64,000 nucleotides of DNA from Bacteroidales bacterium (GCA_014800535.1 JAAVFW010000023.1:1-64000); one strand, 5' to 3'. Shown: positions 6,829 to 16,167, counted from the first letter of the stretch. Notes: generated from the sequence alone by a model not told the origin. Numbers and translations are program-made.

Positions 6829-8805
6829 TTACTTCACTGCAACCTTTTTCGCGGTGTCGCCCTGACGGACAACGTAGATGCCGGCGGGGAGATTGTCGGT
6901 GCTGTCGGCAATCTTCACTCCGTTGAGGTTGAAGACTTCGCAGGGAGCATCCTCGTTGAAATCAGCTTCCACACTTTCGATTCCTATGTAACGCTCATCG
7001 GTAATGTTGCGGAAAAACTTCCAGGGAGAAACGTCCATAAACAATGACTGACGTCCACTGCAAACGTAGAGCGTTGCGTTCTCATAAACCTGGTTGTCAA
7101 ACACATCGGAGGTGCTCTCTACGGGGGTAGGACCATTGAACACAACATTCTTGATACTGCTGCTTTTTTCAAACACTGCACTTCCGAGAGTTTCGAGTTT
7201 CATCGGGAGAATCACATTTTCAAGAGCCCTGCACTCAGCGAATGCCTGATTGCCAATAGAGGTCACAGATTCAGGGATGGTAATTGATGTGAGACTGCTG
7301 CAACCTTCAAAAGCCCCTTCACCGATCGAGGTTACAGTGTCAGGGATAGTAATTGATGTGAGACTACTACATTCATAAAAAGTATACTCACCAATTTCTT
7401 TTACAGATTCAGGGATGTTGATTGATGTGAGACTGCTGCAAATGTAGAAAGCTCCTTCACCAATTTCGGTTACAGATTCAGGAATGGTAATTGATGTGAG
7501 TCCGCTGCAATGAGCGAAAGCAAAACTACCGATTGAGGTAACAGATTCAGGAATGACAATTGATGTGAGACCGCTGCAAACGGAGAAAGCCCTTTCACCA
7601 ATCGAGGTTACAGATTCAGGGATGATAATTGATGTGAGACTGGTACAATCCTCGAAAGCACTCTTGCCTATCGAGATTACAGATTCAGAAATGTTGATTT
7701 TTGTTAGACTGCTACATCTGTAAAAAGTATAATCGCAAATTTCTTTTACAGATTCAGGGATGGTAATTGATGTGAGACTACTGCAATCGTAGAAAGCTTT
7801 CCAACCGATGGAGGTTACAGATTCAGGGATGACAATTGACTTGAGACTGCTGCAACGGGAGAATACGGCTTCACCGATCGAAGTTACAGATTCAGGGATG
7901 GTAATTGATGTGAGACTATTGCATCCGGAGAAAGCGTATTGCCCGATTTCGGTTACAGATTCAGGGATGGCAATTGATGTGAGACTACTGCAATCCTCGA
8001 AAGCGGAGGGCCCGATTTCGGTTACAGATTCAGGGATGGTAATTGATGTGAGACTACTGCAATCCTCGAAAGCGAAGGGCCCGATTTCGGTTACAGATTC
8101 AGGGATGGCAATTGATGTGAGACTACTGCAATCGTAGAAAGCGGAGGGCCCGATTTCGGTTACAGATTCAGGAATGGTAATTGATGTGAGACTGCTGCAA
8201 CCGGAGAAAAAACCTTCTCCGATTTCGGTTACAGATTCAGGGATATTGATTGAAGTGAGACCGCTGCAACCGGCGAAAGCCCATATACCGATCGAGGTTA
8301 CAGATTCAGGTATGATAATTGATGTGAGACTGCTGCAACCATCAAAAGCTTCTTTACCGATCGAGGTTACAGATTCAGGTATGATAATTGATGTGAGACT
8401 GCTACATTTGTAGAAAGTATACTCGCTGATTTCGGTTACAGATTCAGGGATGGCAATTGATGTGAGACTGCTGCAACCGGAGAAAGCATACATGTCTATC
8501 GAGGTTACAGATTCAGGGATAGTAATTGATGTGAGTCCGCTGCAACCGCAGAAAGCACTATAACCTATTCCGATTACATCATATATTTCATCGCCATCCT
8601 TTATTTGAGAAGGAATTACGAGATTTCCACTAACTTCATTACCAGGATAATAGTCGACCCATCCTGCCTTTGTCTTGACAGTCTTGGCTTCTTCGTCGAT
8701 GACCGTGTAGGTCAGTGTCTGACCCTCGTAGGTGTACTCGATGTCGCGGGCGAACCCCGGAAGCGCGAGAATCACTATGAATAGGGTTAGTAAAAATTTT
8801 TTCAT
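6829..8805 (-). CDS. BspA-like leucine-rich repeat surface protein
   Basis: A 658-aa exported protein. The signal peptide is about residues 1-19 (MKKFLLTLFIVILALPGFA). A short N-terminal domain precedes 19 near-perfect 23-residue LRR_5 repeats (IPESVTSIGxxAFxxCSSLTSI type) from residue 97 to about 533. A further degenerate repeat, a non-repeat region and a C-terminal module follow (EVFNLNGVKIADSTDNLPAGIYVV) that resembles the beta-sandwich tails of secreted Bacteroidota proteins. Members of this family bind host or microbial surface molecules, but the ligand here is unknown. The central repeats are also nearly identical in DNA, so copy number may vary by recombination. The gene stands alone with a terminator downstream. 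Confidence 0.92.
   Translation of the reverse strand: MKKFLLTLFIVILALPGFARDIEYTYEGQTLTYTVIDEEAKTVKTKAGWVDYYPGNEVSGNLVIPSQIKDGDEIYDVIGIGYSAFCGCSGLTSITIPESVTSIDMYAFSGCSSLTSIAIPESVTEISEYTFYKCSSLTSIIIPESVTSIGKEAFDGCSSLTSIIIPESVTSIGIWAFAGCSGLTSINIPESVTEIGEGFFSGCSSLTSITIPESVTEIGPSAFYDCSSLTSIAIPESVTEIGPFAFEDCSSLTSITIPESVTEIGPSAFEDCSSLTSIAIPESVTEIGQYAFSGCNSLTSITIPESVTSIGEAVFSRCSSLKSIVIPESVTSIGWKAFYDCSSLTSITIPESVKEICDYTFYRCSSLTKINISESVISIGKSAFEDCTSLTSIIIPESVTSIGERAFSVCSGLTSIVIPESVTSIGSFAFAHCSGLTSITIPESVTEIGEGAFYICSSLTSINIPESVKEIGEYTFYECSSLTSITIPDTVTSIGEGAFEGCSSLTSITIPESVTSIGNQAFAECRALENVILPMKLETLGSAVFEKSSSIKNVVFNGPTPVESTSDVFDNQVYENATLYVCSGRQSLFMDVSPWKFFRNITDERYIGIESVEADFNEDAPCEVFNLNGVKIADSTDNLPAGIYVVRQGDTAKKVAVK
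7207..8517 (-). repeat. Tandem 69-bp coding repeats, about 19 units
   Basis: Each unit encodes one 23-aa LRR. Units in 7920-8170 differ by only a few bases, indicating recent tandem duplication. The repeats lie in frame and are not a CRISPR array. Confidence 0.9.
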
Positions 8806-9243
8806 ATTGCTATTTTCTATTTTTTCTTTATTAGGTTCTTGTTAATTATCTCTATTATTTCCTTTTTGGGAAGCTATTTCTTGCACCCCATACGCATACA
8901 AACTCTAAATCTTCAAATTGTAATTTTACATATTCCACGACTGACTGAGAAGTCAGAATGGGGAGCGGAGAAAGTTCTTTGTAAAGATAATGAAAAACAT
9001 TGAGTGGAGCAATAGCAAATGCGTCATTATGAAACTTTTTGATAGTAAGAAAGAAAAATTTGACTAAATTGTGCGCTCTTCATCTTCTCCAAGGTGGAGG
9101 TGTAAGCCGTATTAAAGCCATTAATCTTCAATTTTTTTTAAGTACATTCGAGCTTGCTAAATTTGGGGTAGCTGTGAACTATTGATGTCGGCGTAGTGTT
9201 TGAGGAGTATGATGAGTCGAACAGTAATTGAGACATTAAGATA
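8806..9243. other. 438-bp intergenic region
   Basis: This region separates two divergent genes. It is AT-rich with no supported ORF. A small hairpin CTGACT-gag-AGTCAG lies at 8940-8956. I looked for a TPP riboswitch ahead of the thiamine genes and did not find its conserved cores. Confidence 0.6.
9158..9165 (+). promoter_or_regulatory. -7 element for pnuT-TPK operon
   Basis: TAAATTTG fits the Bacteroidota -7 element and lies 79 bp upstream of the pnuT start. The -33 element is not clear. Confidence 0.4.
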
Positions 9244-9834
9244 ATGAATTATTTAGAAATAGCAGGGGTAATCATCGGGTTACTCTATCTATATCTGGAA
9301 TACCATGCTAACGTATGGCTATGGATAGTCGGTGTGATAATGCCGACTATTTATATTTTTGTCTATTATGATGCAGGGTTGTATGCCGATATGTGGATCA
9401 GTGTCTATTATATCCTGGCATCTGTTTATGGATTGATAGTGTGGATGAGAAGGCGCGCTACATCCGGGGAGCATAAAGAAGAGGGGGCTGATAACCACTC
9501 TAACCCAGCGATTACGTCTATGCCCCGGAAATATTATCTTTGGATTGGTCTGATTATAGTGGTTCTGACATTAAGTATCGGCACGTTGTTGAGCAGGCTG
9601 ACTGATTCAACTGTACCTTGGGCCGACGGTTTTACGACGGCCTTGAGCGTAGTGGCGATGTGGATGTTGGCTAAGAAATACACCCAGCAGTGGCTGATGT
9701 GGATAGCGGCCGATATTGCGTGTGCCCTCCTCTACCTTTATAAAGATTTATGGTTTACATCCGGATTATACCTGCTATATACAATAATAGCATATTTCGG
9801 ATATAAGAGATGGAGAAAGTTATGTTTACGATAG
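9244..9834 (+). CDS. pnuT: PnuC/PnuT-family vitamin transporter, probably thiamine
   Basis: A 196-aa inner-membrane protein with about seven hydrophobic segments and the PnuC family signature near the start (aromatic WLWIVGVIMPTIYIFVYYDA, residues about 26-45). PnuC proteins move vitamin nucleosides by facilitated diffusion and rely on intracellular phosphorylation to trap them. Its last 25 bases overlap the start of a thiamine pyrophosphokinase gene. In Bacteroidota this pairing is characteristic of the thiamine-specific PnuT branch rather than the nicotinamide riboside transporter. Substrate assignment therefore rests on context. An insertion of charged residues near 75-90 is a cytoplasmic or periplasmic loop. 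Confidence 0.85.
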   Translation: MNYLEIAGVIIGLLYLYLEYHANVWLWIVGVIMPTIYIFVYYDAGLYADMWISVYYILASVYGLIVWMRRRATSGEHKEEGADNHSNPAITSMPRKYYLWIGLIIVVLTLSIGTLLSRLTDSTVPWADGFTTALSVVAMWMLAKKYTQQWLMWIAADIACALLYLYKDLWFTSGLYLLYTIIAYFGYKRWRKLCLR

Positions 9835-10448
9835 ATGATTTTGAGCCGGAGGGTGTGTTGGTCGATGCCGGAGAATTTCCGACTAATCCAAAGGCATTAC
9901 GATGGTTAGACGGTAAGGTGAAAATAATATGTTGCGACGGGGCAGCAGATGAATTTATAGCCCGTGGGTATATGCCTTGGCGCATAGTCGGTGACTGCGA
10001 TTCTATCAGTAAAGCAGTCAGAGAACGTTACGCCGACATTATAAGGAGGAATCCGGATCAGGAGACAAATGATCAGACCAAAACTGTGGAATACCTCTAT
10101 GGGAAAGGAGTCAGGAAGATAGCGATCTTGGGTGCTACAGGTCGGCGCGAGGATCACACAATCGGGAATATCAGTCTGCTGATTGAATATTTAAAACGTG
10201 GCATTGAAGCACGCATATACACTGATTATGGTGTCTTCATCCCCAAAGAGGGTGATTGTGAGATTCATTGTCGACCATGTTCGCAGGTCAGCATCTTTAA
10301 CTTCGGTGCGGAAGGGATGACGAGCGAAGGGTTATCTTATCCGATTCGCGATTTTGATTCCTGGTGGCAGGGGACGCTGAATGAATGTAGGTCAGGTAGG
10401 TTCCGAATCCAAGCCCGCGGCTACTATCTCCTCTTTCTGAATTACTGA
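9810..10448 (+). CDS. Thiamine pyrophosphokinase
   Basis: Transfers pyrophosphate from ATP to thiamine to give thiamine diphosphate in the cytoplasm. The 212-aa length is normal. Diagnostic motifs are GDCDS (usual GDxDS), QETNDQTKTVEYL (usual D..TND..K) and GATGRREDHTIGNISLL (usual GATGGRxDHxLxN). It overlaps pnuT by 25 bp, so the two are translationally coupled and form a thiamine salvage unit in which uptake is driven by phosphorylation. No TPP riboswitch was seen upstream. The final residues NYLLFLNY-like tail are ordinary. Confidence 0.92.
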   Translation: MEKVMFTIDDFEPEGVLVDAGEFPTNPKALRWLDGKVKIICCDGAADEFIARGYMPWRIVGDCDSISKAVRERYADIIRRNPDQETNDQTKTVEYLYGKGVRKIAILGATGRREDHTIGNISLLIEYLKRGIEARIYTDYGVFIPKEGDCEIHCRPCSQVSIFNFGAEGMTSEGLSYPIRDFDSWWQGTLNECRSGRFRIQARGYYLLFLNY

Positions 10449-10592
10449 TTACTGCTCGCAATCCGAAGTCTTCCATCCGTTTCTTACAAAACATCTAAAA
10501 GAAAGCTTCGGGAATTAGTATATATTCTTAGCATAGGGTATGTTGCCTCGTAAAAATATCTTAAGAGCATTGATTATCTTGAATATGGACAG

Positions 10593-10623
10593 TTTGTAGT
10601 ATATAGTTTTTTTTGTATTTTTG
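10593..10623 (+). promoter_or_regulatory. Promoter of 160-aa hypothetical gene
   Basis: TTTG at 10593-10596, a 19-bp gap and TATTTTTG at 10616-10623 form a close match to the Bacteroidota consensus. A leader of roughly 120 nt separates it from the ATG at 10748. Confidence 0.6.
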
Positions 10624-10747
10624 TATTTATAAGCTGAATTGCTGCGCAAAAATCTCGGTCAAAAGGTTTTTCACACTGCTTGCTGGCCTCACATTAGGTC
10701 TGAATAAGAACACATATAAACTACCGCGACAACACAACATATCAGAC

Positions 10748-11230
10748 ATGTTCAGAAGATTTTACAGCCCGGGGACTCAAATCTTTTCCTTATTAATAGC
10801 CGGCGTTCTCTCGTTGATCAAGGCGCCAAAGAAAACTAAGCGTCCGGCTCGTGCTTCGGCTCGAAGTCCTTACTATGATGCGGTTCAGGAGGTGGTGGCC
10901 GCTCATGCTGACTGCACGGCGGAGGTATTCAACGTTTTCGTGTCGGGAGCCGGAAAAGTGCGGATATTTTCTGAACTGAGTCCGGGCGACAGAGTGGAGC
11001 TACGATTAAGAGAAGAGGGTATCGGCGTCTTTGTCGACGGTAAATATATGTCTACACCTCTTTTGCCCGAATCTTCTCGTCTTCGCGATTGTCTGGAATC
11101 TGACACAGAGGTTAAGGCCTTCCTTGGCGGACGGGATGTCACCTCCTGCTCAGAAGATGCCGAGTTCTGTTCAATCGTTGCCTTCTATAAAATTGAGGGA
11201 GTGCCTCCAACACGCATCTCGATAAAATAA
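10748..11230 (+). CDS. Hypothetical protein, 160 aa, N-terminal membrane anchor
   Basis: The frame is open from 10613, but a promoter covers 10593-10623 and the first sensible start is the ATG at 10748 (MFRRFYSPGTQIFSLLIAGV). It has one hydrophobic segment near residues 10-22, a basic linker (KAPKKTKRPARASARS), then a soluble domain of about 125 residues (AEVFNVFVSGAGKVRIFSEL, and GDRVELRLREEGIGVFVDGK). The repeated beta pattern suggests a small beta-barrel fold. I do not recognise the family. The gene has its own promoter and no obvious functional partner nearby. Confidence 0.7.
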   Translation: MFRRFYSPGTQIFSLLIAGVLSLIKAPKKTKRPARASARSPYYDAVQEVVAAHADCTAEVFNVFVSGAGKVRIFSELSPGDRVELRLREEGIGVFVDGKYMSTPLLPESSRLRDCLESDTEVKAFLGGRDVTSCSEDAEFCSIVAFYKIEGVPPTRISIK

Positions 11231-11341
11231 CTTCCTGAGCCACCGCTTCTTTACTTCACAAGATCGGCAAGATAGAGGTGTGAGTTGCAAACCTTTTTAT
11301 CGGCTAATTCGTTGTCTTATTAAAAAGAAAAACACACTATT

Positions 11342-11704
11342 ATGACACGAAAAGAACTCACAGACATTATAGCCGATAAAGTGGCGGAAGTCATCGGCAA
11401 TCCGGGCTTCTGGGGCGTAGACCCTCAGATCAGTATTATTCCGACAACGCTATTGGTATCTATTGAGCGACACGATGATGCCGACCAAGCGATTGCATAT
11501 AGCGACTATGCAATCGAGGAAGACGCAGTTGAAGATGGTGATTATTCTGAAGATGCCGCCGATTTTCAATCGGCATCCGACCCGGACCTCTACCCTATCG
11601 GAACATTGATTGACTATGCCAATAAGAAACCCGATCTGAAAAAAATCGGCAAGTTGGCAGCACATTACATTCCTCAGCAAGAGGAAAACCTCTATGCCGA
11701 ATAA
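11342..11704 (+). CDS. Hypothetical acidic protein, 120 aa
   Basis: A small soluble protein. Residues 1-45 (MTRKELTDIIADKVAEVIGN) look helical. A very acidic low-complexity middle (residues about 55-85) and a C-terminal helical segment follow. Just past the stop codon the sequence CTGAATAAGAAGAC recurs imperfectly about three times, and a stem-loop lies at 11755. I do not recognise the family and see no linked partner. Confidence 0.65.
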   Translation: MTRKELTDIIADKVAEVIGNPGFWGVDPQISIIPTTLLVSIERHDDADQAIAYSDYAIEEDAVEDGDYSEDAADFQSASDPDLYPIGTLIDYANKKPDLKKIGKLAAHYIPQQEENLYAE

Positions 11705-11754
11705 GAAGACTCTGTGCTGAATAAGAAGACACTATACTGAATACGACGACGTTT

Positions 11755-11796
11755 GAGCCGGATTTGGAGTGCGGTGACACACTCCAAACCCGGCTC
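11755..11796 (+). terminator. Stem-loop, probable terminator
   Basis: Arms GAGCCGGATTTGGAGTG (11755-11771) and CACTCCAAACCCGGCTC (11780-11796) form a long stem with one mismatch. There is no clear T run, so it may instead stabilise the transcript or act with Rho. Confidence 0.45.
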
Positions 11797-11958
11797 GAAC
11801 CGATTTCATCTATTGTCTTTAGCGATAATAATTTATAAATGCAATCTTATAACCGGCTGTACGAACATAACACAGAAACTTATCTTCGAGCAGACCAGTG
11901 AGTTGCAAGGGGTGGAAATAAGAAAAGAGGACTCTCGTGGTGAGAATCCTCAGTTCAG

Positions 11959-12040
11959 TACCCAAAGCCGGGGTCGAACCGGCACGGATTGCTCCACTGG
12001 TGTTTGAGACCAGCGCGTCTACCGATTCCGCCATTTGGGC
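11959..12040 (-). tRNA. tRNA-Leu (anticodon CAA)
   Basis: The minus strand reads GCCCAAATGGCGGAATCGG at the 5' end. It has a long class II variable arm, a CTGGT/ACCAG anticodon stem around CTCAAAC (anticodon CAA) and a T arm GGTTCGACCCC. The acceptor 3' strand TTTGGGT leaves a G-T first pair, and the discriminator is A. The CCA end is not encoded. It decodes UUG. Confidence 0.95.
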
Positions 12041-12172
12041 TTCTTTGCGATGCAAATTTACAAATAATTTTTCACTTCGGCAAATTTATTTTTTATCTTC
12101 GTGGGTTTATCCGGTCGTGACACTCCCGTATTCTCCCTTCTTAATGCCGTTTCATGTCGATGACGACATGGA

Positions 12173-13657
12173 TCACTTGTAGGAAATCTTCGCTTTCTTC
12201 ACAACTCGCCAGCATCCGGATTCAAACACAGCTTCGCCGGTTGCTTCTGTGTGAATCTCTGTCATACCGGCTGTGGAAAGAAGATCTGCCGACACACACC
12301 CTCCGGCAAGCCATTGGGTCGGGTTAGTGAGCACTCGCTCACACACCTCCGGCACATTCACCACACGGAAGCTGCCACTATAACCGTCTTCCGTTTCAAT
12401 CAGATACACACTGCCGTCGACATTCAGTGTTCTGTCGGCTCTCACGAAAAGTCCTCGCGCGTTGACACGTCCCAGATAAATGCTCCTCTTCGGTTTCGCA
12501 ACAGGACGATGTTCCGCCACAGGTGCCGACACCCTGCGTGCAGCAGCCTCAGGATGCGTTGTCTGACCAACCGCTTCCACCTGCTGACGCGCTGCCCGAC
12601 TCTCAGCTACGATTCTGGCAAGCTCCCCTTTCAATTCATTATTCTCATGTCGCGTCGTTTCCAGCTCAGCCACTAACCTGGCATTCTCGCCTTGAAGATG
12701 ACGATTTGCTTCTTCAAGTTCACGACAGGAAGCATCAAGACCTTTCATCTCCTCATTCAAAAGGCGTATCTCCTCATTCTTCCGAGCGACAGTCTGAGCA
12801 AACTCACTCTTCAGAGCCGAATCGTTTCTTACACCTCCGGCTTCCACTTCCTTCTTTTCGCGCGAGGTCGGCATTGCAGCCGTTTTTGTATTTTGCGGCA
12901 TGCTGCCGGGATTTACCTTCTCCTTCTCATTGTTCTTCACATTCATCGTCTTCGATGCGTAAACAACAAGCCATATCACAGCCGCTATGAGTGCTATCAA
13001 TATCGAGATATAAATCCATGTGCCGTTTGACTTCTTCTTTGGTTCCTCAACAGAACCCGTATCAGCAGCCACCAATGCTGCGATGCTGTCTGCCTCCTGC
13101 TTGGTGCGTTCCAAATCGGCAGCCATATCAGTCGATGCCTTGGCCTGTGACTCATCATCAACCAACGAAACGGGGAGATTATTACTCTTATCTTCTGAAG
13201 CCGCGGCTTCTTTGGGAGCGTCTTTTTGGGTTTCTTTGGGAGTCTCCTTGGCTGAGGGGGCTGCAGGAGCTGAAACCGACATCGCCGACACTTGCTTGCG
13301 CACCGTTCCACGTGCACCCTTTCCGGCTTCAATCAATCCGCCGGATTTAAAGAATGTCACAGCCCAATACTCCACAAGCTTATCTTTGTCCCACGAAGCA
13401 TAATCTTTCGGAGAAGCTACGGCAGTAAAAGTCTTAAGATTTTCAATCTCCTTTGCTTTCAAGCCTTTGCGCAACTCTGCCATTGTGGTCGGCTTCTGGT
13501 CGTCAAGATAACCTGACCCATTGTTGGCATAACGCAGATAAGCCTTTGCCGCAATCGTGCGCGCCTGCTCCATTTCCTTATCCGTAACTGCCTGAATTTC
13601 AAAAATTCCAAAAACAAGAAAACAGATAACCCCGGCTATTTTTATAATTGATTTCAT
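12173..13657 (-). CDS. Hypothetical membrane protein with coiled coil, 494 aa
   Basis: A signal-peptide-like start (MKSIIKIAGVICFLVFGIFE) is followed by a domain of about 100 residues (AYLRYANNGSGYLDDQKPTT). Next come a Lys/Glu/Ala/Pro-rich linker, one transmembrane helix near residues 212-234 (WIYISILIALIAAVIWLVVY), a coiled coil about 280-350 and a C-terminal beta-rich domain (SIYLGRVNARGLFVRADRTL). The layout suggests an envelope protein with one domain on each side of the inner membrane. I do not recognise the family. It is divergent from nothing and lies convergent to no gene; rpoN is upstream on the same strand about 155 bp away. Confidence 0.75.
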   Translation of the reverse strand: MKSIIKIAGVICFLVFGIFEIQAVTDKEMEQARTIAAKAYLRYANNGSGYLDDQKPTTMAELRKGLKAKEIENLKTFTAVASPKDYASWDKDKLVEYWAVTFFKSGGLIEAGKGARGTVRKQVSAMSVSAPAAPSAKETPKETQKDAPKEAAASEDKSNNLPVSLVDDESQAKASTDMAADLERTKQEADSIAALVAADTGSVEEPKKKSNGTWIYISILIALIAAVIWLVVYASKTMNVKNNEKEKVNPGSMPQNTKTAAMPTSREKKEVEAGGVRNDSALKSEFAQTVARKNEEIRLLNEEMKGLDASCRELEEANRHLQGENARLVAELETTRHENNELKGELARIVAESRAARQQVEAVGQTTHPEAAARRVSAPVAEHRPVAKPKRSIYLGRVNARGLFVRADRTLNVDGSVYLIETEDGYSGSFRVVNVPEVCERVLTNPTQWLAGGCVSADLLSTAGMTEIHTEATGEAVFESGCWRVVKKAKISYK

Positions 13658-13812
13658 CTAAAATTTCACTAAATGAAGATAAGTCACAAAAAACGATAAA
13701 AAAATCAGATCGGTTGTCAGCAAGTGGTAATCAATCACTCAACTTATTACCTTCTCACAAAATTACAAATAAAAAACTATACTACCAAAAGGAAAAATAT
13801 CACAATCCCGCT

Positions 13813-15261
13813 TCAGAGTTCCTTACGCAGCCTTGCCACAGGGATTCCGATTCTGTCTCTGTATTTCGCAATCGTGCGTCGAGACACTTCGTGGCCTTCC
13901 TCCTCAATCAACTCTCGCAAGCGTTCATCGCTCAATGGACGCCGCTTATCCTCCTTCTCTACAAGCTCCCTTATCCTAGCCTCTATTTTTCTGTTTGTCA
14001 AGACGTCAGATCCTTCAGAATCATCGGATGAATCCTGACGTGACGCACTGTCGCTCACACTGTCGCTAAAGAAAAATCTCAAAGGGAAAATGCCCCACGG
14101 GGTCGCCACATGCTTATTTGCCGTAGCACGCGAAATGACAGAAAAATCCAGCCCCGTCAAAGCCGATACATCCTTGAGCATCATGGTGCGGAGACGATAC
14201 AGATCGGCCGTTTCAAAATATTCCTTCTGTATCGTCACTATGGCGGTCATGACCGTCATCAACGTTTCCTGACGCCTGCGAAGAATCGCAATAAACTCCC
14301 GCGCATCATTATATCGCGACAAAATAAACTCCCTGTTTTTTTCCTCCTCCGCACTCTCCAACCGTTTCTCCGCCTTATTCTTCAATGTCCGCGCGGCCTG
14401 AGAAAAAGTCTCGTCGATCCGAAGTTCCGGAATCCTGTTGTTGACCGTAATCACCAGCTCTCCATCTTCATCAGGAGCCACCACAAAATCGGGCACGATG
14501 ACATTGGCGCTGTCGGCATAGTCACCCCCCACGGATGCTCCCGGTTTCGGATTCAACGACCTGATCAGAGCAACCGCCTTGCGCAACCTTTCTTCCGACA
14601 GTTTGAGTCTTGACATTATTTTCGACTCATGACGCAACGAAAACTCACGGAACTCCTCTGTCACAATCCTTATGGCATCACGTTTCTCCTCGCTGTCAGG
14701 CTTATGACGCAACTGTATTTCAAGACATTCACGCAGATCCGTGGCTCCCACACCGAAAGGTTCAAGCGACCTGACCACATCAACAGCTTTTCTAACATCG
14801 TCAGGAGTAGTCTCCACATCCCCTTCATTGAAAGCCAAATCATCAGCAAGAGAATTGACACTGCGCCGCAGATAGCCATTACAGTCAAGACTGTCAATGA
14901 CATACTCCGCCACCTTGAATTCCCTTTCGCTCAAATCGCGCTGATATAACTGCTCGCGCAGATAATCATAGAGCGAGGCCGACCGGTCGGCAGTCAGCGA
15001 GACATAATCCACATCCTCATCACGCGACCCCGAAGAACGCATTGCAAACTCGCGCCACGTTCCTCCGGCAAGCGCTTCCCCCTTCTCATCATATTTATCT
15101 TCCTTCTCAAGAGCCGGATTGTCAGTCAGTTCCCTCTCCACAACATCCTCAAGTTCGGGCGTATTAAGCTCCAACAACCTTACATAACGTAATTGCTGCT
15201 GACTCAGTCTCAATCCGAGACGCTGTTCAAGACTCAAACTCTGATTTGTCGCCACCTGCAA
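13813..15261 (-). CDS. rpoN: RNA polymerase sigma-54 factor RpoN
   Basis: Sigma-54 directs RNA polymerase to -24/-12 promoters and needs AAA+ activators to melt DNA. The 482-aa protein has the Gln/Leu-rich region I (LSQQQLRYVRLLELNTPELE), the core-binding middle and the RpoN box SRRTIAKYRD at residues 460-469 near the C-terminus. No ATG is available at the start; a TTG at 15261 or a GTG at 15255 must serve. A sigma-54-dependent activator is encoded at 37509-38705 in this window. The gene is transcribed away from the TPR protein gene. Confidence 0.93.
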   Translation of the reverse strand: MQVATNQSLSLEQRLGLRLSQQQLRYVRLLELNTPELEDVVERELTDNPALEKEDKYDEKGEALAGGTWREFAMRSSGSRDEDVDYVSLTADRSASLYDYLREQLYQRDLSEREFKVAEYVIDSLDCNGYLRRSVNSLADDLAFNEGDVETTPDDVRKAVDVVRSLEPFGVGATDLRECLEIQLRHKPDSEEKRDAIRIVTEEFREFSLRHESKIMSRLKLSEERLRKAVALIRSLNPKPGASVGGDYADSANVIVPDFVVAPDEDGELVITVNNRIPELRIDETFSQAARTLKNKAEKRLESAEEEKNREFILSRYNDAREFIAILRRRQETLMTVMTAIVTIQKEYFETADLYRLRTMMLKDVSALTGLDFSVISRATANKHVATPWGIFPLRFFFSDSVSDSASRQDSSDDSEGSDVLTNRKIEARIRELVEKEDKRRPLSDERLRELIEEEGHEVSRRTIAKYRDRIGIPVARLRKEL

Positions 15262-15359
15262 AAGGAGTATTTTATAACCGGATTAATCAGCGGTTAACAA
15301 TGCGAAATTACTACAAACACACTAATCATCAAAAAAAAACCGAAAAAATCAGTTTATAA

Positions 15360-15390
15360 TTGTATAACCCAAATATTTTACCTAACTTTG
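15360..15390 (+). promoter_or_regulatory. Promoter of TPR protein gene
   Basis: TTG at 15360-15362, a 20-bp gap and TAACTTTG at 15383-15390 match the Bacteroidota consensus. The ATG follows 20 bases later. Confidence 0.65.
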
Positions 15391-15409
15391 TAACCCAAAT
15401 AGAAAGACA

Positions 15410-16090
15410 ATGGCATCAAACAATCAAACACCCGAAGAAAACGGCATTGATATCCTTGACAAAAACCTCAACGATATGAGCCGTCGGATAGCTACCAACA
15501 AAAAAGCTATTTATGTGGCCTTTGGCGGTATCATTGCAATTGCCGCAATCACACTCGGATACATTTACCTCTATAAAGCTCCCAAGACTGAAAAAGCATT
15601 CGACGCCTACAATAAAGTTGAGCTCAATGCCAATATTACCGATTCAGTCGCAGCTAAAGAATACAAAAAAGTAGCAGACGAATACAGCGGCACCGATGCC
15701 GGAAACATCGCTGCCCTCTCAGCTGCCGAATCTTACTACAACATCAAAAACTATAAGGAAGCTGCCAAATATCTTGAGAAATTCTCTACAAAAGATGAAG
15801 TGCTTGCTTCAAACGCTAAAACCCTTCTGGGCGACTGCTACGTAAATCTCAAACAATACGACAAAGCTCTCGACGCCTACAATGCCGCTGTGCGCTCAGC
15901 AAAAGGCAACAAGGCAATTGTCCCCAGAATCCTCCTGAAAGAAGCAAACGTCTACGACGAACAAAAGAAATATGCTGACGCTCTTAACTGCTACGAAGCA
16001 ATCAAGAAAGATTATCCGCAGTTCCAGCTCGGCAACAATGTCTCAATCGACGCTTACATCGAGCGCGAAAAAGCGAGACTTGGCAAGTAA
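15410..16090 (+). CDS. Membrane-anchored tetratricopeptide repeat protein
   Basis: A 226-aa protein with a short cytoplasmic N-terminus and one transmembrane helix at about residues 40-62 (AIYVAFGGIIAIAAITLGYI). A periplasmic part contains about three TPR units (AESYYNIKNYKEAAKYLEKF, LGDCYVNLKQYDKALDAYNA, EANVYDEQKKYADALNCYEA). TPRs mediate protein-protein contacts; the architecture resembles YfgM-like envelope factors, but identity with that family is not shown. Strong promoter upstream and terminator downstream make it a single-gene unit. Confidence 0.85.
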   Translation: MASNNQTPEENGIDILDKNLNDMSRRIATNKKAIYVAFGGIIAIAAITLGYIYLYKAPKTEKAFDAYNKVELNANITDSVAAKEYKKVADEYSGTDAGNIAALSAAESYYNIKNYKEAAKYLEKFSTKDEVLASNAKTLLGDCYVNLKQYDKALDAYNAAVRSAKGNKAIVPRILLKEANVYDEQKKYADALNCYEAIKKDYPQFQLGNNVSIDAYIEREKARLGK

Positions 16091-16128
16091 CTACATAAAA
16101 TAATAAAACAACTTGCTTATTTTATGAT

Positions 16129-16167
16129 AAGGGCGAAGGCTTTCGAGCCACCGCCCTTTTCTTTTTT
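16129..16167 (+). terminator. Intrinsic terminator
   Basis: A stem AAGGGCG with CGCCCTT plus inner GGCT/AGCC pairs around a TTCG loop (16129-16158) is followed by a T-rich run. Confidence 0.85.

Noticed and set aside
7808-8413. Plus-strand frames opposite the LRR protein
   Set aside because: They are repetitive shadows of the 69-bp LRR units on the other strand.
7207-8517. Possible CRISPR array from regular repeats
   Set aside because: Units are contiguous, in frame and lack unique spacers; they encode LRRs.
8938-8960. CTGAGA segment as part of a TPP riboswitch
   Set aside because: The second conserved core (ACCTGAT-type) and the overall fold are absent.
12251-13403. Several long plus-strand frames
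   Set aside because: They are shadows of the 494-aa coiled-coil protein gene; the minus frame has a signal peptide, membrane helix and coiled coil.
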